Counted from the first letter of the stretch, positions 46,746 to 59,907 are shown. The stretch is DNA of 64,000 bases from Sequoia sempervirens (GCA_007258455.2 VDFB02252616.1:124789760-124853759); one strand, 5' to 3'. The notes: generated by a model not told the origin, from the letters alone. Made by a program: numbers and translations.

Positions 46746-48923
46746 GCAACTTAGGGAGAAGCAAATTATTATGCAAAGATGAGTCCCGACAACAAGGCTT
46801 GATCAGGTACTCATTTACAAATGCAATGATGAGGTAGAGAAGGAAAATCCAGTGGGACAAAGCCCCCCTACAATGAGATGACTGTTGCAAAGAAGCATTG
46901 GAAGAACATTGTGGAGTAACACTGGAACCGCAATCTGACAAGCAAGGAAAGATACTTTTGTCTACAACTGAAACCAAAACTGGAATCATCATAATGTGAC
47001 AGCAGACCCGATGCCACGAAACATTGGAAAACTCACAAACTGGAACAATCCTGGAATCTATGAAGCAACAGTAGATGAGATGATGACAGAATCTGGAAAC
47101 TGTGTATCTCAATGCGGATGCCAAAATGTGACTGAAACTCTTCCATGGGAAGGAGTACCAAAAAATACTCTGGAACATTAACCATAAAAACATGGCCCTC
47201 AAACTGAGAAGAATCTGAACCAATGAGGATCAAGAAACATAATCTCTCAATGAAAGTGTGAATTGATGAATCCAATATGTGTCAAGCTATAGCAAAAATG
47301 TGGCTAAAAGAAACTGGGAAACCAAATAACCCATATGAGCTATCATCAAATCAAAATGGATATGGAGATCAAAGTGCATGCACACTCTAATCAGATTATT
47401 ATGCAAGAAACCCCCCTGATGGAACTTTATCTCAGTTCATTTATTACAATAACCCAATGATTGTAAAAGGAGAGAATCCTAAACATGCATAAACATAAAG
47501 TATGATGAAGTGGTACTAAAATGAAGTGCAAATATTCAGGTTTCACTTTTCCAACTGCCAAAACATCCAAGTAATCTCCAAAAAACCCATCAGGACAAAT
47601 CTAGAATAACGAAAAACTTGGGATAGATACAGAAAAAATTGCATGGACAGCAAGATATAGCTCCTCAATACCTTTCCAATGCCTCAAAGAAGACGAAAAT
47701 CAGAGATTGTGGCAAAAAGTTATGAGCTTGGAAGCCCAAAATGAACATCTAACTTCAAACAGCAATAAATATAGATAAATAGTAAAATACTAGAAAATAA
47801 ACAACACCACTAGAAAGTTCTTGGAACCAGTTTTCTGGCGATATCTCGTTTTCCCAATTTCGATACCCTATGCCCAAGTTATGACCAAAAGAAAAAAATT
47901 GCTCCTTCAGAAAAAATCAGGGCTTGGAGGGGCAAAGAGGGCCGTACGACTGGGTGACCTCATGCTGACGTCAACACTTTACTGCAAAAAAATTGACGGC
48001 CGTCTGGCCGTTGATGCAAAAAAAACCTCCCCCCTATAAAAAAATTGGCAGCTACCAAAATCTCCATTTTTTCCAAAATATTTTGACACGCCAGGGAATA
48101 TTCCTTGGCTTATTCTTTCGTTGGATTTCTTTGAACTGTTTGGAATATTGTATGATGCCACCGGCAAAAATCACTGGTATTTTAAGCTAGTCGGGTGAAT
48201 TAAACAGACCGCCAGTATTTGAGGATCTGCCAAAAGTTTTAGAAGAAGCCGCCGATGGTGGTGGGGCCCCGCCCCACCAGTGGTGGTGTACAGGCCTGCC
48301 ATGGTAGGGTGCAGGGGTACTCGGCCGCCCAGGCTTTAAAAAGCCTTAAAACTTGTTTTTTAAAAAAAACTTTTACATTGTTTTTGTATTTTGTTTTTTT
48401 TATTTTTATTTTCAAAAAAACAAAAAAAACTAATGAAAATATTTTTTTTTAATGCATGAAAAAATATTAAAAAAAACCTCAATTTTTTTTTTGGATTTGT
48501 GTGCGCAAGGGTCATACACAGACCGTACGGCTTCTGGTATAATTTTTTTTCCTCAGAAGCTCTTGACGCTGAAATAGGGTGTGTTATATGTTGATTTTCA
48601 TCTCTCGGATGCTCTGGATCTAATTGTGAGGTCCAATCTGCCTGAAAATGCACTAGAAGCTTCACAACTCCCAGATCTGACAAATCTTCAAATCCTCATA
48701 ACTATGGCATAAAATGTCGGATTCAGGTGAAACAAAAGTCGATCTTGACTTTTTTGATAGCTTTGAACTCAAATATGAGCTCAGATTTCCTCCAACATGC
48801 GCCAAATGTAACCATGCAAGAGCACCCAATAGAGAGACAAACTCAAGGTATGAAACCCTCAAAGAATCCTGAACGAACTCTACATTGAATCTCCAAAAAT
48901 CTGAGAAGGGGCTGCAAATCAAG
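46746..48923 (-). other. Non-coding interior of the copia-like element
   Basis: No retroelement protein motif found. Short frames (for example 46711-47223 minus) do not resemble gag or pol. 48240-48330 is markedly GC-rich, with a self-complementary GGGGCCCCGCCCC core. Confidence 0.6.
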
Positions 48924-48935
48924 GCTTTGATACCA
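48924..48935 (-). promoter_or_regulatory. Primer binding site (initiator Met tRNA type)
   Basis: The element strand reads TGGTATCAAAGC directly after the 5' LTR, the common copia-type PBS. Confidence 0.85.
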
Positions 48936-49222
48936 TGTTAGAAACCAAGATCAGATTTGCAAACTGAAAAGACCTTCCACAGAACAAAAAATTAGAAAAA
49001 GCAGAGAGGTTGCAAAATAATATGCAACATAATATTATTCAAGAATTCCTTAATTACAAGATAATGATTTGCTTTATAAAAATAAGATATGCATAACCCT
49101 AATCTTATCTTGAGCAACAAGATAGCTCAACAAGATAAGGATGACAACTAATTAACCAAGGAATTAAATAATTACCTAATTAAACTTATGCAAAGTGTAA
49201 TTAAATATTAATTACACCAACA
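48936..49222 (-). repeat. 5' LTR of the non-autonomous copia-like element
   Basis: 287 bp, TGTTAGAAACC ... ACACCAACA on the plus strand. Intact TG/CA ends. Confidence 0.9.
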
Positions 49223-49561
49223 TAAATCATCCTCATCATGCTAACTCCAAGTACTATGGTGATAAAACTCATATATCATAATTTTCCATAGGTGCATTCC
49301 ACCTGGGTCCCATGGACAAATTAGAAGTCCTTCAATCTCAACACCAATTGAATTTTGTTGTGCTACTTTGATAACCTCTAGAATCCAATTGAACCAAATC
49401 TCAAACTCCTACTTTTGGAAGACACCCGCTGGAGAGAACCAAGTAAGAGACTTGCAAAACTTGTAATCATTATTTGTAGTCAGAAATATATCATACTAGA
49501 GTGAGCTAGAACACCTCTTATTTAGCCCACCTCTCTGTGTCATCAAGGACATAGTCAAATC
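49223..49561 (-). other. Interior of a gypsy-like element right of the copia insertion
   Basis: Begins with the duplicated TAAAT. No coding sequence recognised before 49562. Confidence 0.45.
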
Positions 49562-51742
49562 CTATGTATATGGGTTAAAAGTAAATTGATGAGCACACCT
49601 CATTATGCAATTGAGGTGAAACTCCCCTGCCTGGGCCAATGGAATACCAAAGTAGTCATGTGTATTCCACCCTACACTGCCACCACTAGAAGATGACTCA
49701 AAACTCAAAACACAATGGATTGGTATTATGGCAACATCATTATTACCCTTTGTGACCTTGACAATAAGATTTCTATGTGACAACAACTAAAGTGCCCTGA
49801 TTTGGTGTCTTCAAGGCTACGCTTAATTGTCTACAAACTTGAGGCCTTCACAACTTTTTGAAGACCTTATAGTCCTTCTTCAAAGTTAATTTCCCAAAGG
49901 AGATAATCAATAAACTTGTCTATCTTATTGAAGAGAAACCAGGTTTGCTCAACTTTGTCCTTAGTGACCTGCAATTGTACCTTCCAATCTTGCCTCCTGC
50001 TAGGCCAAAGATCACTATCAGCTGTAGAGAAAGAATTTTCTAATTTTCTCTCACAAATAAGAAGAATACCATCATGAACATGCCATAGCCCTCATAGAAT
50101 GAGGTTCTACAAATCTCCTGAAAATAAGTTGGGACAAAATTAAGGTCCAATGTGCAAGAATAAAAAGAACCCACTTTCTCCTGATAAGGCTATCCAACAA
50201 CAATCTCTATATTACCAATGTAGAGCCTTATGCCTGATTCTCCAATGATGCCTGATCCTATATTCAATCCTGATGTGTTTACGTCATCAACAATCCATTC
50301 CACACTGAGTGGTCTCCTAAATATTTGAAAGATTCCCAACATAGGTGCATAGAAGCACATTCCAACCATCAACAAGTTGTTGGTATATATCATAACAACA
50401 CCGTGCAACCTGTGAATCATGTCCATGATGGAGAAAAAGGTATCTCTACTACCAAAGGATAATAAAAAATCATCATAAACCCATCCTCTAACACAAAAGT
50501 GGAAATACCAACTACTATTGTCTTCAAAGTGTATCCTAATAGAACTCTGACTAGCAAAGTAGGACAACCATCAATTAATAAATTAGGAGGTAGAACCCAT
50601 GGGGATAGGGTTTAAATATGACTTCCCTAATTCCTATCTCCAAACCATAGACTATTATCAATCAGAAACTCGAGCATATACCTCTCGAGATCAACTAACT
50701 CCCCTTGCCTAACCAACACAAGAGGCACTATATCTACATATGAGAATTGATCCTCAAGCCTATTCCAATCTTTATCCACATACTGAACCTCTCCTATAGG
50801 GAAAGTGTTGAAGTCATAATGCAACATCTCATCCTTATGGAGTTCATCAATCCATCCAATGATCTATTTAATCTCTGAAGTTCTTGCATCATGCTCTTGA
50901 TCTATTGGTATAGCTACAATAGGAATATAATTTTCTGCTTTGTGTAAGGAAAAATGAGACATACTCAATTGTAAGTAAAGATCATCAACTTCTTTTTATA
51001 TGTCTTCAACATACTTGAAAACAAGATCCCCATCCATAAGCAATTGCAAGTAATCCAATTTCATCATTTCCAAGGATTCTTTGATAGAGCACAATTGAGT
51101 AAGAGTGACTCCACTTGCAATTACCTTTTTCCTCTCCTCCAGTTGAGCTTCCCAAATGAAGTCTTCAATGTACTTGTGAGTATTTTCTACTCTTGTTAAA
51201 ATTTTCACCACTTTTTCATCTATAACCACAAGTCGGTCCTTCAAATATTGCAACCTCTGATCAAACTCCTCAATGTGACTTGGGCTGCTATAAACTAAAT
51301 TCTCTTTTTTGCTTTCCTATGTAGGAGCCATATCATAATCAAACTCAAATTTTCCACTTTTTGATGCCTTGCATTCCTCATGTGAAAATGTTGGGGCAGC
51401 ATTATAGTCAAACATATTATCTTCAATGGAATCTGTCTTCTCACTTAGCTTATCGATAGAAATCTTTAAATCACCTACATAGAAACATGTGCACATTTCA
51501 CTTGTAGATGAAATAAGTAGCTCTTTTTCCCTAAATGGAATTATACCATTGTGTTGGGAGTAAACTATATAAGACTTATCATTTTTATTGTTTGACCATA
51601 CCTCCTCAAAATCAGTAGATTGTTCATTCTCAACATCCACTTGAAGATCCATGTATTCTTCTTCATTAATAGAGGTGCTCGAGGAACTAGTTTCATCCTC
51701 AATCTTAGTAGCATCATATCCATTTGGTACCATTTTGGGCAC
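49562..51742 (-). pseudogene. Unrecognised multi-stop reading frame, probably of a retroelement
   Basis: Minus-strand frames 51317-51742, 50996-51253 and 50627-50827 are all in the same phase and read as one protein broken only by in-frame stops. It has an acidic Ser-rich start (KIEDETSSSSTSINEEEYMD), a helical middle (YLKDRLVVIDEKVVKILTRV) and then FNTFPIGEVQYVDKDWNRLE. In another phase, 50190-50567 continues with DNSSWYFHFCVRGWVYDDFL and GSGIIGESGIRLYIGNIEIV, and 49562-49786 with HRNLIVKVTKGNNDVAIIPI. It carries no RT, protease or integrase motif. It lies 5' of a gypsy-like PPT/LTR on the same strand with a copia element nested between, so it may be an accessory 3' ORF of that element. Identity unknown. 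Confidence 0.5.
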
Positions 51743-53249
51743 TTGAAATTATTTTCCAACCTCTTCTTTTGTGATTGACTTTTCTTCATCAAGCTTCTTC
51801 AAGGTAAGTGTAAGAAGTTGAGTCCACAAAACATGGAAGTTTTTTCCTTATCCAAAAAAATGAAATAAGCATTGCAAAAATGAGATCCTAATTTTCATAG
51901 ACAATATCCTAATTTTTAAAAAATGGGACCCCATTTAGCTTTGAGATCCCGAGCCTAAATTCCAAATAGGATCTCATTTGTTAAAGGGTCCTAAACCAAC
52001 ATATGCGAAAAGAGATCTCGATTATTAAAAAATGGGATCCCATTTTAAGGTGGTATTTATTTTTAAAAAACAAATGAAACTTAGTTCATTTAGACAACAC
52101 GGGATCTCGAATTGCGGAGGACTTCAATGACATTATAATGACCTACAATACAATAATAGATTTTAGCATTTTTTTTCCAATTTATTTAGCATTTTATGTA
52201 TTTTATTTCCCTATAACAGTAGAAATGATGATTTGTAGAAATAGATGAAAAAATACAATGAAACCCTAAAGATATTGAATTGATAGGAAAAAATCAACCT
52301 TAAATTGTATCTTAAGAACAAAAGTTAGCTTCTGAAACCTAAATTGTTCAATCAAACCAAAAAAAACTGAATTTGAAAACCCTAAACTAAAATGAAATAA
52401 AAAAAATTGCATTTGAGAACCCTAATCAAGAATTTTGAAACACTAAATTCAAATCAAACAAAAAAAAAAGGATTTGCAAACCCTAGTTTGAAATGAAACA
52501 AATCATTTTGCATTTGAAAACCCTGATTTTGAGCTCAAGAATATTCAATAATGGAAAAAAATCATTTGCATTGCTTAAATGTTTTAAATTTCATTTGCAT
52601 TGTATAGAGAAAACAATATGTTAAAATTTACTTTCAATGTTAAATTATAACTAGATTAGAAAACATTATGTTAAAGAATAGTTACAATTCATAAATTATC
52701 AATGTTTGTTTGCAAATTTAGCTAGCAAATTCCTAAATCCTTGTACAATCCATTTCCAATTGTCACTTAGTTATATAATATTTGCATTCATTTCTATTTT
52801 ATGTTTTGATCTCTCTTAGTCAAGCCTTATTCCCATTTCTTGTTTGCATGTGTTGTCTCTTGTCTTTTGACAATCTTAACTCTCATTCTAGTCAATTAAT
52901 TGTTAATTAGGCTTCTTGTTAAGTCTAAAATCTCAATTGACACTAGTTACCTAGACACAAAGAATCTAAATAATTTTCTTTTCTTTCTTTTAGGTTCTAT
53001 CAATTCCGAACAATCCAATATAAAATAAGATTCAACATTAACTAATTTTATTATACATTTTATATCATAAAATTCATTTAAGTGGGAAATATTAATGAAA
53101 AAAATGTTAAATAAAATAATCTTAGATTCAATTAAAAAAATATCAAGTTAAAATATACATCAAACTCAATCTTAATAATACATAATTATATGTTTCCATT
53201 ATGGAAATAGTCAATCTATTCATAAAATTAAAAAAAATTATAAACTATT
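51743..53249. other. AT-rich non-coding DNA with simple repeats
   Basis: No gene. 51900-52060 repeats ATGGGA(C/T)CCCATTT and (G/A)GATCTC motifs. 52340-52540 is an imperfect repeat of units of roughly 55-65 bp built around AACCCTAA. Confidence 0.55.
52340..52540. repeat. Imperfect tandem repeat with AACCCTAA cores
   Basis: Recurrent pattern: a Phe-codon-like TTTGA(A/G)AACCCTA, followed by an A-rich CAAA(C/T)(C/A)AAAAAA stretch, about four times. Confidence 0.5.
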
Positions 53250-55265
53250 CAGCCTATTACCCTAAACCATAAACTAATGTCTTAAGGGGTCCTAATATGA
53301 CATTTCTTAATGGGATCAAAGAAGTTCTAAAAATTTGGTGAAGTTTTCCAAGACAACCAAATTCAACAATAATAAGATTGTGCAAGATTATAATATGAAT
53401 GATATTTCATGATCTAGGTTGGTCAGTCAAAACAAGAGCTATCTCAATCAACTATTCCATAAGAAAATGTTGTTCACTAACTTGAAAGTCCATTATTCTA
53501 AGGGCCACCCAAATTTCACCCTAAGTTCCCTAAACCATGAACTCTAAAATCTAAACCCTAAACACTAAAGCATTCATTTTGTCCTAGGACCTTAAAATGA
53601 AATTTTGTTTCCTTAGGAAACTCCACCAAATTTTACTCCCTTAAGCCATGCCATTTTGTCCTAGGACCTTACTACATAGATCCCCTTAAGCCATCCTATT
53701 ACCCTAAACCATAAACTCTAAACTCTAAACCCTAAAACCTAAAGCCATCATTTTTTCCTAGGCCCTTAATGAAATTTGGTTACCTTGGGAAACTTCACCA
53801 AATTTTATTCACTTGAGCCATGTCATTTTGTCCTAGGACCTCACTAGACGTAAATCCCCTTAAGCCATCCTATCACCCTAAATCGTAAATCAGTGTCTTA
53901 AGGGGTCCTAATTTGGAATTTATTAAGGGGATCAAATAAGTTCTCAAAATTTGGTGAAGTTGCCCAAGGCAACCAAATTTAACAATAATAAGATCATGCA
54001 AGATTATAATATGAATGAGATTTCATGATCTAGTTTGGTCAGTTGAAACAAGAGCTATCTCAATCAATTGATCCACAAGAAAATGTTGTTCACTAACTTG
54101 CAAGTCCATTATTCCAAGGTCCACCCAAACTTCACCCTAAGTTCCCTAAACCCTAAACCATGAACTCTAAAATCTAAACCCTAAATACTAAATCATTCAT
54201 TTTGTCCTAGGACCTTAAAATGAAATTTGGTTTCCTTAGGCAACTCCACCAAATTTTATTCCCTTAAGCCATGTCATTTTATCCTAGGACCTTACTACAT
54301 AGATCCCCTTAAGCCATCCTATTACCCTAAACCCTAAACTCTAAAATCTAAACCCTAAACCCTAAAGCCATCATTTTTTCCTAGGCCCTTAATGAAATTT
54401 GGTTACCTTGGGAAACTTCATCAAATTTTATTCACTTGATCCAATTCATTTTTTCCTAGGACCTCACTAGACATAGATCCCCTTAAGCCATCCTATCACC
54501 CTAAACCATAAATCGATGTCTTAAGGGGTCCTAATATGAAATTTCTTTAGGGGATCAAATAAGTTCTCAAAATTTGGTGAAGTTTCCCAAGGCAACCAAA
54601 TTTAACAATAATAAGATCGTGCAAGATTATAATATGAATGAGATTTCATGATCTAGGTTGGTCAGTCGAAACACGAGCTATCTCAATTAGATTTTCCACA
54701 AGAAAATGTTGTTCACTAACTTGCATGTCCATTATTCCAAGGGATGCCCAAACTTCACCCTAAGTTCCCTAAACCCTAAACCCTGAACTCTAAAATCTAA
54801 ACCCTAAACACTAAAGCATTCATTTTGTCCTAGGACCTTAAAATGAAATTTGGTTGCCTTAGGCAACTCCACCAAATTTTATTCCCTTAAGCCATGTCAT
54901 TTTGTCCTAGGACCTTACTACATAGATCCCCTTAAGCCATCCTATTACCCTAAACCCTAAACTCTAAACTCTAAACCCTAAACCCTAAAGCCATCATTTT
55001 TTCCTAGGTCCTTAATGAAATTTGGTTGCCTTGGGTAACTTCACGATATTTTATTCACTTGAGCCATCTCATTTTATCCTAGGATATCACTAGAAATAGA
55101 TCCCCTTAAGCCATCCTATCACCCTAAACTGTAAATCGATGTCTTAAGGGGTCCTAATATGAAATTTCTTAAGGAGATCAAATAAGTTCTCAAAATTTAG
55201 TGAAGTTGCCTAAGACAACCAAATTTAACAATAATAAGATCGTGTAAAATTATAATATGATATAA
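53250..55265. repeat. Satellite of about 620 bp per unit with telomere-like motifs
   Basis: The word GTCTTAAGGGGTCCTAAT starts at 53279, 53895, 54518 and 55141, giving units of 616, 623 and 623 bp and a partial fourth. Each unit carries several CCCTAAA and CTCTAAA stretches and two related sub-blocks of about 175 bp around CCTAGGACC and CCCTTAAGCCAT. CCCTAAA is the Arabidopsis-type telomere repeat complement, but here it is interspersed in a longer unit, not a pure telomeric run. Confidence 0.9.
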
Positions 55266-55610
55266 AAAAATATTAGGGTGAGTCATAATAACAAATTATA
55301 TAATTAAGTATAGTATTTAGGATATGTGCTAATACAACACATCTTAAGGGGATGTCTTAAGGGGTCCTAATATGACATCTTAAGGGGATCAAAGAAGAGT
55401 ATAATTAAGTATAAATATTAAGTGATATAAAAAAATATTATAAGTTTTAGGGTGACTCATTATAAAAAATGATGTAATTTGATATAATTAATTCAAAAAT
55501 ATTATTAATCTATGATCATAAAAACTTTAAGCAAGGATGAACGCAACAAAGGAAAGAGGGAGAAATTTTGAATCTCTAGAGGATGTAGATGGTAGAAGAG
55601 AGGATTAGGG
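55266..55610. other. AT-rich flank of the satellite
   Basis: Contains one more GTCTTAAGGGGTCCTAATATG word (about 55362) and repeated ATAATTAAGTATA. No gene. Confidence 0.5.
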
Positions 55611-57489
55611 GGACCTAGATGACATATTTTGGCATTGCTCCTCCTTGCTTGGAGTCGTCCATGGGTTGCTGAGATGCGGAGCTAGGCATGGAGCTAGGTG
55701 AGGATTTGGATGGAGCAGGAAGAACGCATTGCCATTCTTGAAAGGGGTTGGGTCTGAGGATTTGGATGTGTGTGCATTCTTCATCTACTCTGTGGATCTC
55801 CTCTTTTCCAGTTTGGTAGTTTCTTTGGAGGTGGTTCCTTTTGGTGGCATTTTTTGTAGGCATGTTGATCAGTATTTTTTTTGGCAGTCGGTGGCTATCT
55901 CTTATCCCCTACGCTGCTTGTGGTGGAGGCGTTTCTAGCCATTTCTTTGGGGTTCAGGGTGTGCTTGGCCTAAGGATGGCTTGGTGGAATCTTTGGAGTT
56001 TGGACGTTGCATCCCTTGTTGTTTCTTGGCTTGCTTTGGCTAGAGGGTGCTCTTCTCTTTGTGCTTGTGTGAGTTTCCTTATGTGGTTTGGGGCTACAGG
56101 CTCTAAGGTTTGGAGGGGTTCAGCCTCTAGTTTTCTTTGTCCCCCTGACTTCCCTGTTATGGGGGTTTTGTATGACACTTATGGCTTATGCTGGGGTTTG
56201 GTGATTAGGCATCTCATGGATTTTGTGTTGGCTTAGGACTGGGTTGTGTGGTGTTTACTTGAGAGATGTGGGGTATCTTGCCTATGGTCAACTAGCTTGG
56301 CTTCTCTGGCTATGCCTTGGTTGTTGCTTGTAGTGCATGGCTCTTGGAGTTGGTTTCATGGGCTCCCTTTCAGATCTCTTGGGTATATTTTGTTTGGCTT
56401 CTTTGCTGATGTGGGAAGCGTTTCTAAAGATGAAGCTTCAGTGGTGCCTGATAGAAGTTGGGTTTCCTTGGATTCTTGTGATGCTCTATTTTTTTCGTGG
56501 GTTCTCTCTCAGAGCCTTTGGGTACCCTTTGTGGTTGACTTGGCCATATTTTTCAAAGGGGGTTGATGTTTGTTCTTTTTTTTGGGTTCTCTCTTGGAGG
56601 ATATTTCTATTTTTGGGTCCGAGTACCCTGGTGTTACGTGCTAGTTTGGTTGTGGTTTCTCTCCTAGAGCTCTTGCCTGCTCAACCAAAGGATGGTGTGT
56701 TTCTCCACTCTTCAAGAGCTTTGGCTTTCTTCCATATCCTTTTCACTGTGCCTTATTTTGAGGGGAAGATAAATCTTGATGTTCATCAATCATCTCCTAC
56801 TGAGTTGGTGGTGGGTGTGGTGGTTGTGGATGAAATTCCTCTTTCTTGGTTTCCTCTGGTGGTGTTCCTATTGAGGTGGAAGTTTCTCCTATCGAGGTGG
56901 AGCCTAAGGGTGCTGGAAAGTTGTGTTGTTAGTATTTTGGGTTTTCACAACTTCTCCTATAGATGGGAGCTCCTTCCTCTTAAGGTGGATTTGGAGTTGG
57001 TTGGTGGTGGGCTTGTGATCTTCAAGGGGTGCTTCTCTTTTTGGGTGCTAGTGTTTTTTATTATGGGGTTGGGTTTAATGGTGGTATTTACCATTAAATT
57101 ACCTTTCTTTTGTTGGGCTTTATTTTGATAATTTTGAATAGATGGGTGGTGGTATCTTTCTTACTTTGGTGCCTAACTGTTTTAGGTGGTGATTGCTATT
57201 TGGTTGCTGCAACTTTGCTGCTTTGGTGCCTGAATATTTCAAGTGGTTATCCTAATTATCTTTCTTGGCTCAGTGGTGTTTCCATGAGCGGTTGGGTTAC
57301 TGATGCCTAACAGATGTAGGTAGGTTTTGTGTATATCTACTTGGGTTTTTGGTCTCAGTTAAAACCAAGATTTTTTTGGGTCTCTAACCCTTTCTTTTTT
57401 GTTTGATGCAATGTGCGTAGTCATGTTTATCTTTAGAGGTTGTTGTGGGGCTGTTGTTGGTCTATGATGTATTTTAATTGCAACACTCT
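55611..57489. other. Unclassified G/T-rich segment, likely a repeat remnant
   Basis: The plus strand is rich in G and T and so yields long hydrophobic frames (56337-57128, 263 codons) with no conserved motif. The minus strand gives short Gln/Ser/Lys-rich frames (55615-55863 with SSPSSMPSSASQQPMDDS; 55954-56178). Neither side resembles a known family. Not annotated as a gene. Confidence 0.4.
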
Positions 57490-58876
57490 TTTCTTTGTGT
57501 GAGCGGGTGAAAATACGTGTTAGAAAATGAGCAGCAAATAAAAGAGTGTAAACAACCAATAAAAACACCCTACACCTCAAGATTGGGAAAATGATTAAAT
57601 TAACAAAACAAAATGGAACATTTTACCTTGTTGAGTCATCCTTTGGTTGGTCCTTCGATCTTCAATGTTGTGTGCTCCTTTGATGGTGGATAATGAGGAT
57701 GCAAGATGGTTGAAGTTGGATAACAATGGATGCAAATGCTATGGTGAGTGCAAGGAAATGAGAAATTTGACTAAGTATGGCTCAAATGAAAAATTTGCAA
57801 GAGGTTGGCTAGCACAATGATCTCCCACTTAAAATGAGAGAAAAGAGGGGGTATTTATAGAGAATTTTGAATTCTCTAGAGAAATAGATGGTTCAGATTA
57901 AACCGACATGGCCAAGATGTAGGGCTATGGTGAGTTGAGAATTCACAAGCCCTCACATCTTGACATGTGGCATGTGAGTGTCTTGAAAAAGATGATGTGT
58001 AAATGAGGTGGAAGGAGAGTACATGACATGGAGGTACTACATAGTACCTTGGAATTTGGACAAGATCTACTCATAAAGGAGGTCATTGTCCCCATGTGGG
58101 TGAGAGGACATGTGGGGAATTAAAATTTTCTCAAATATCCACATGGGAATGAGAAAAAGAATTTAAAATTCTTTGAAATGCATTAGGGGATTAAATGTGA
58201 ATTAAAAATTCACATGAGGAAAGGGGTGCCTTCTACAAAAGGAAAAAGCATTTAATAGGGTTGACCTAGGACACATTCCATAAATGATATGGATATTAGG
58301 TTGACCTAATTAAGTGATTAAGATTGTGCAAGTACCTGATTAGACAAATTAATGGCATATTAGAGGCAAGTGGGAGATTAGGAAGAGTTCACATGTAGCT
58401 TGATGTGACAAGTCAAAGATCACATAGGGAAGTGAAAAAGGAATTTAATATTCCTTGGAAGGATAAAAGGAATTAAAAATTCCTTGAGAGGCTGATTAGG
58501 CTAGTTAATGAAGGATTAGAGGAGGGTTAGGTGGGTAAGAGAGATTAGAGGCCAACTTGCAAAAGTAAGAGGATGTGACACATCCTAATCAAGGATTAGG
58601 TATGTGCACATCCCTAATGATGAGATTAGGAGAATAATTAGGATTAAGAAAGGGATGTGACATGTGAGGAATTAAATAAATGTCATATTTATTTAATTCA
58701 TTTGATGAAAAAGAGGATTAAAGAGATAAGGTATTTATTAAATACTATAGGGATTTGACAGAATTAAGGATATTAATTAAATAATAGCAATATTACTTAA
58801 TTAATGGAAATAAGGGGATGCTTAGACAAAAGGGGATAAATTTGGATAAATTAAGTGTCCAAATTTAGGTGTCTAC
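57490..58876 (-). repeat. 3' LTR of a second Tat-like element (left boundary approximate)
   Basis: On the plus strand it ends GGTGTCTACA at 58876, followed by TTTTTCCCCTCTTTGA, the same junction as at 26057 in the 17-kb element. The start near 57490 (TGTGTGAGCGGGTG) is inferred. The partner LTR is beyond the window. Confidence 0.65.
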
Positions 58877-59907
58877 ATTTTTCCCCTCTTTGAGATGGTG
58901 TTATGAAGTAGGATCATTTCAAAGAATATTAAAACATAGAACCTACAAGATGGTTAGATTGGGAAAGATGCCCTAGTCATCAAAGGATTTACTAGGAAGG
59001 AATATGATGGGGGAAAAGATGAAAGTTAGGGATTGAGGATGCCCCCTCGATAGGACATGTGGGTTCATGAGAACACGGGTGTGCTCTCAAAATGGAGGAG
59101 ATGATGCAAGGGGTATAGGAGGAAGATTATGGAAAGTGAGGAGTAAGAAAGGATGCAAAGGCGGTAGGAGATTGGGAGGGGAGAGTGATGAAGGATGAAT
59201 GGATTGGGGGATTTTGATAGATGAGAGGATGGAGATGAAATGCAATCCAAATGTAATTTTCCATCTTTAGGAGCACTGATTTTTTCTATAGAATAAGACA
59301 CGATACACCAAGGTATAAAGGACCAAGGTAGATTAGTGTCTAAGGCATGAAACAAACACAACAAAAAATAAGGTTGTCCCAACACCCCAAAGTCGCGATG
59401 ACCTTGGTCAGGCCAAGTATTGGGATAACCACAAGTACACAAGGATGCCCCAACGTAACACAAGACCTCAGGGATCTTGGTGGGTACTACGTGGGACAAA
59501 TGAGAAGAAAAAATCAAAGGAAAGATCAAGATACACCCCTATATTGACTAGTCAAAGCACACCATGATATGATGGATCAAGGTGACCATGACAAGTGATG
59601 ATAGGGAGCTCAAATGATAAAAAAAAACCAAAAGCATCAAAAGATCACAATCAATTTCAAATGACCTTTGCCATAGAATCAAGGGGATGGATGGGATTGA
59701 TGAGATCTGTTAGGAAGGATGCATCCTATTGAGACCGATGATGAATACTAAATTGAAAGATCAATATGACACCAAGTATTCAGAACCGATTGGATCTGCT
59801 GACACAAGTGGATCTTGTTTGTTAAGAACCAACTAGATAAGGGCATAGCTTGATGGTACGACACAAGAGACATGACACAAGATAGGATACTGACACATCC
59901 TAGTGAC

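Larger units (their letters stand above)
46446..49222 (-). mobile_element. Complete 2777-bp non-autonomous copia-like LTR element
   Basis: Two LTRs of equal length (287 bp), a PBS complementary to initiator Met tRNA, a PPT and a 5-bp duplication TAAAT on both sides (46441-46445 and 49223-49227). The 2.2-kb interior has no gag or pol motif in any frame, so it is a non-autonomous (LARD- or TRIM-like) element. Its 3' interior is related to the copia-like 3' end at 44737-45265, which points to a copia-type partner. About 16 differences between its LTRs by eye indicate an old insertion. Confidence 0.9.

Noticed and set aside
46711..47223. 170-codon minus-strand ORF as a host gene or gag
   Set aside because: It overlaps the LTR and PPT of the copia-like element, lacks any gag motif, and is related to the non-coding 3' end of another element.
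53250..55265. True telomere end
   Set aside because: CCCTAAA occurs only as short clusters within a 620-bp unit and the contig continues on both sides with other repeats.
56337..57128. 263-codon plus-strand hydrophobic ORF
   Set aside because: Hydrophobicity comes from T- and G-rich DNA. There are no conserved motifs, the region gives overlapping open frames on both strands, and no promoter or splice pattern is visible.
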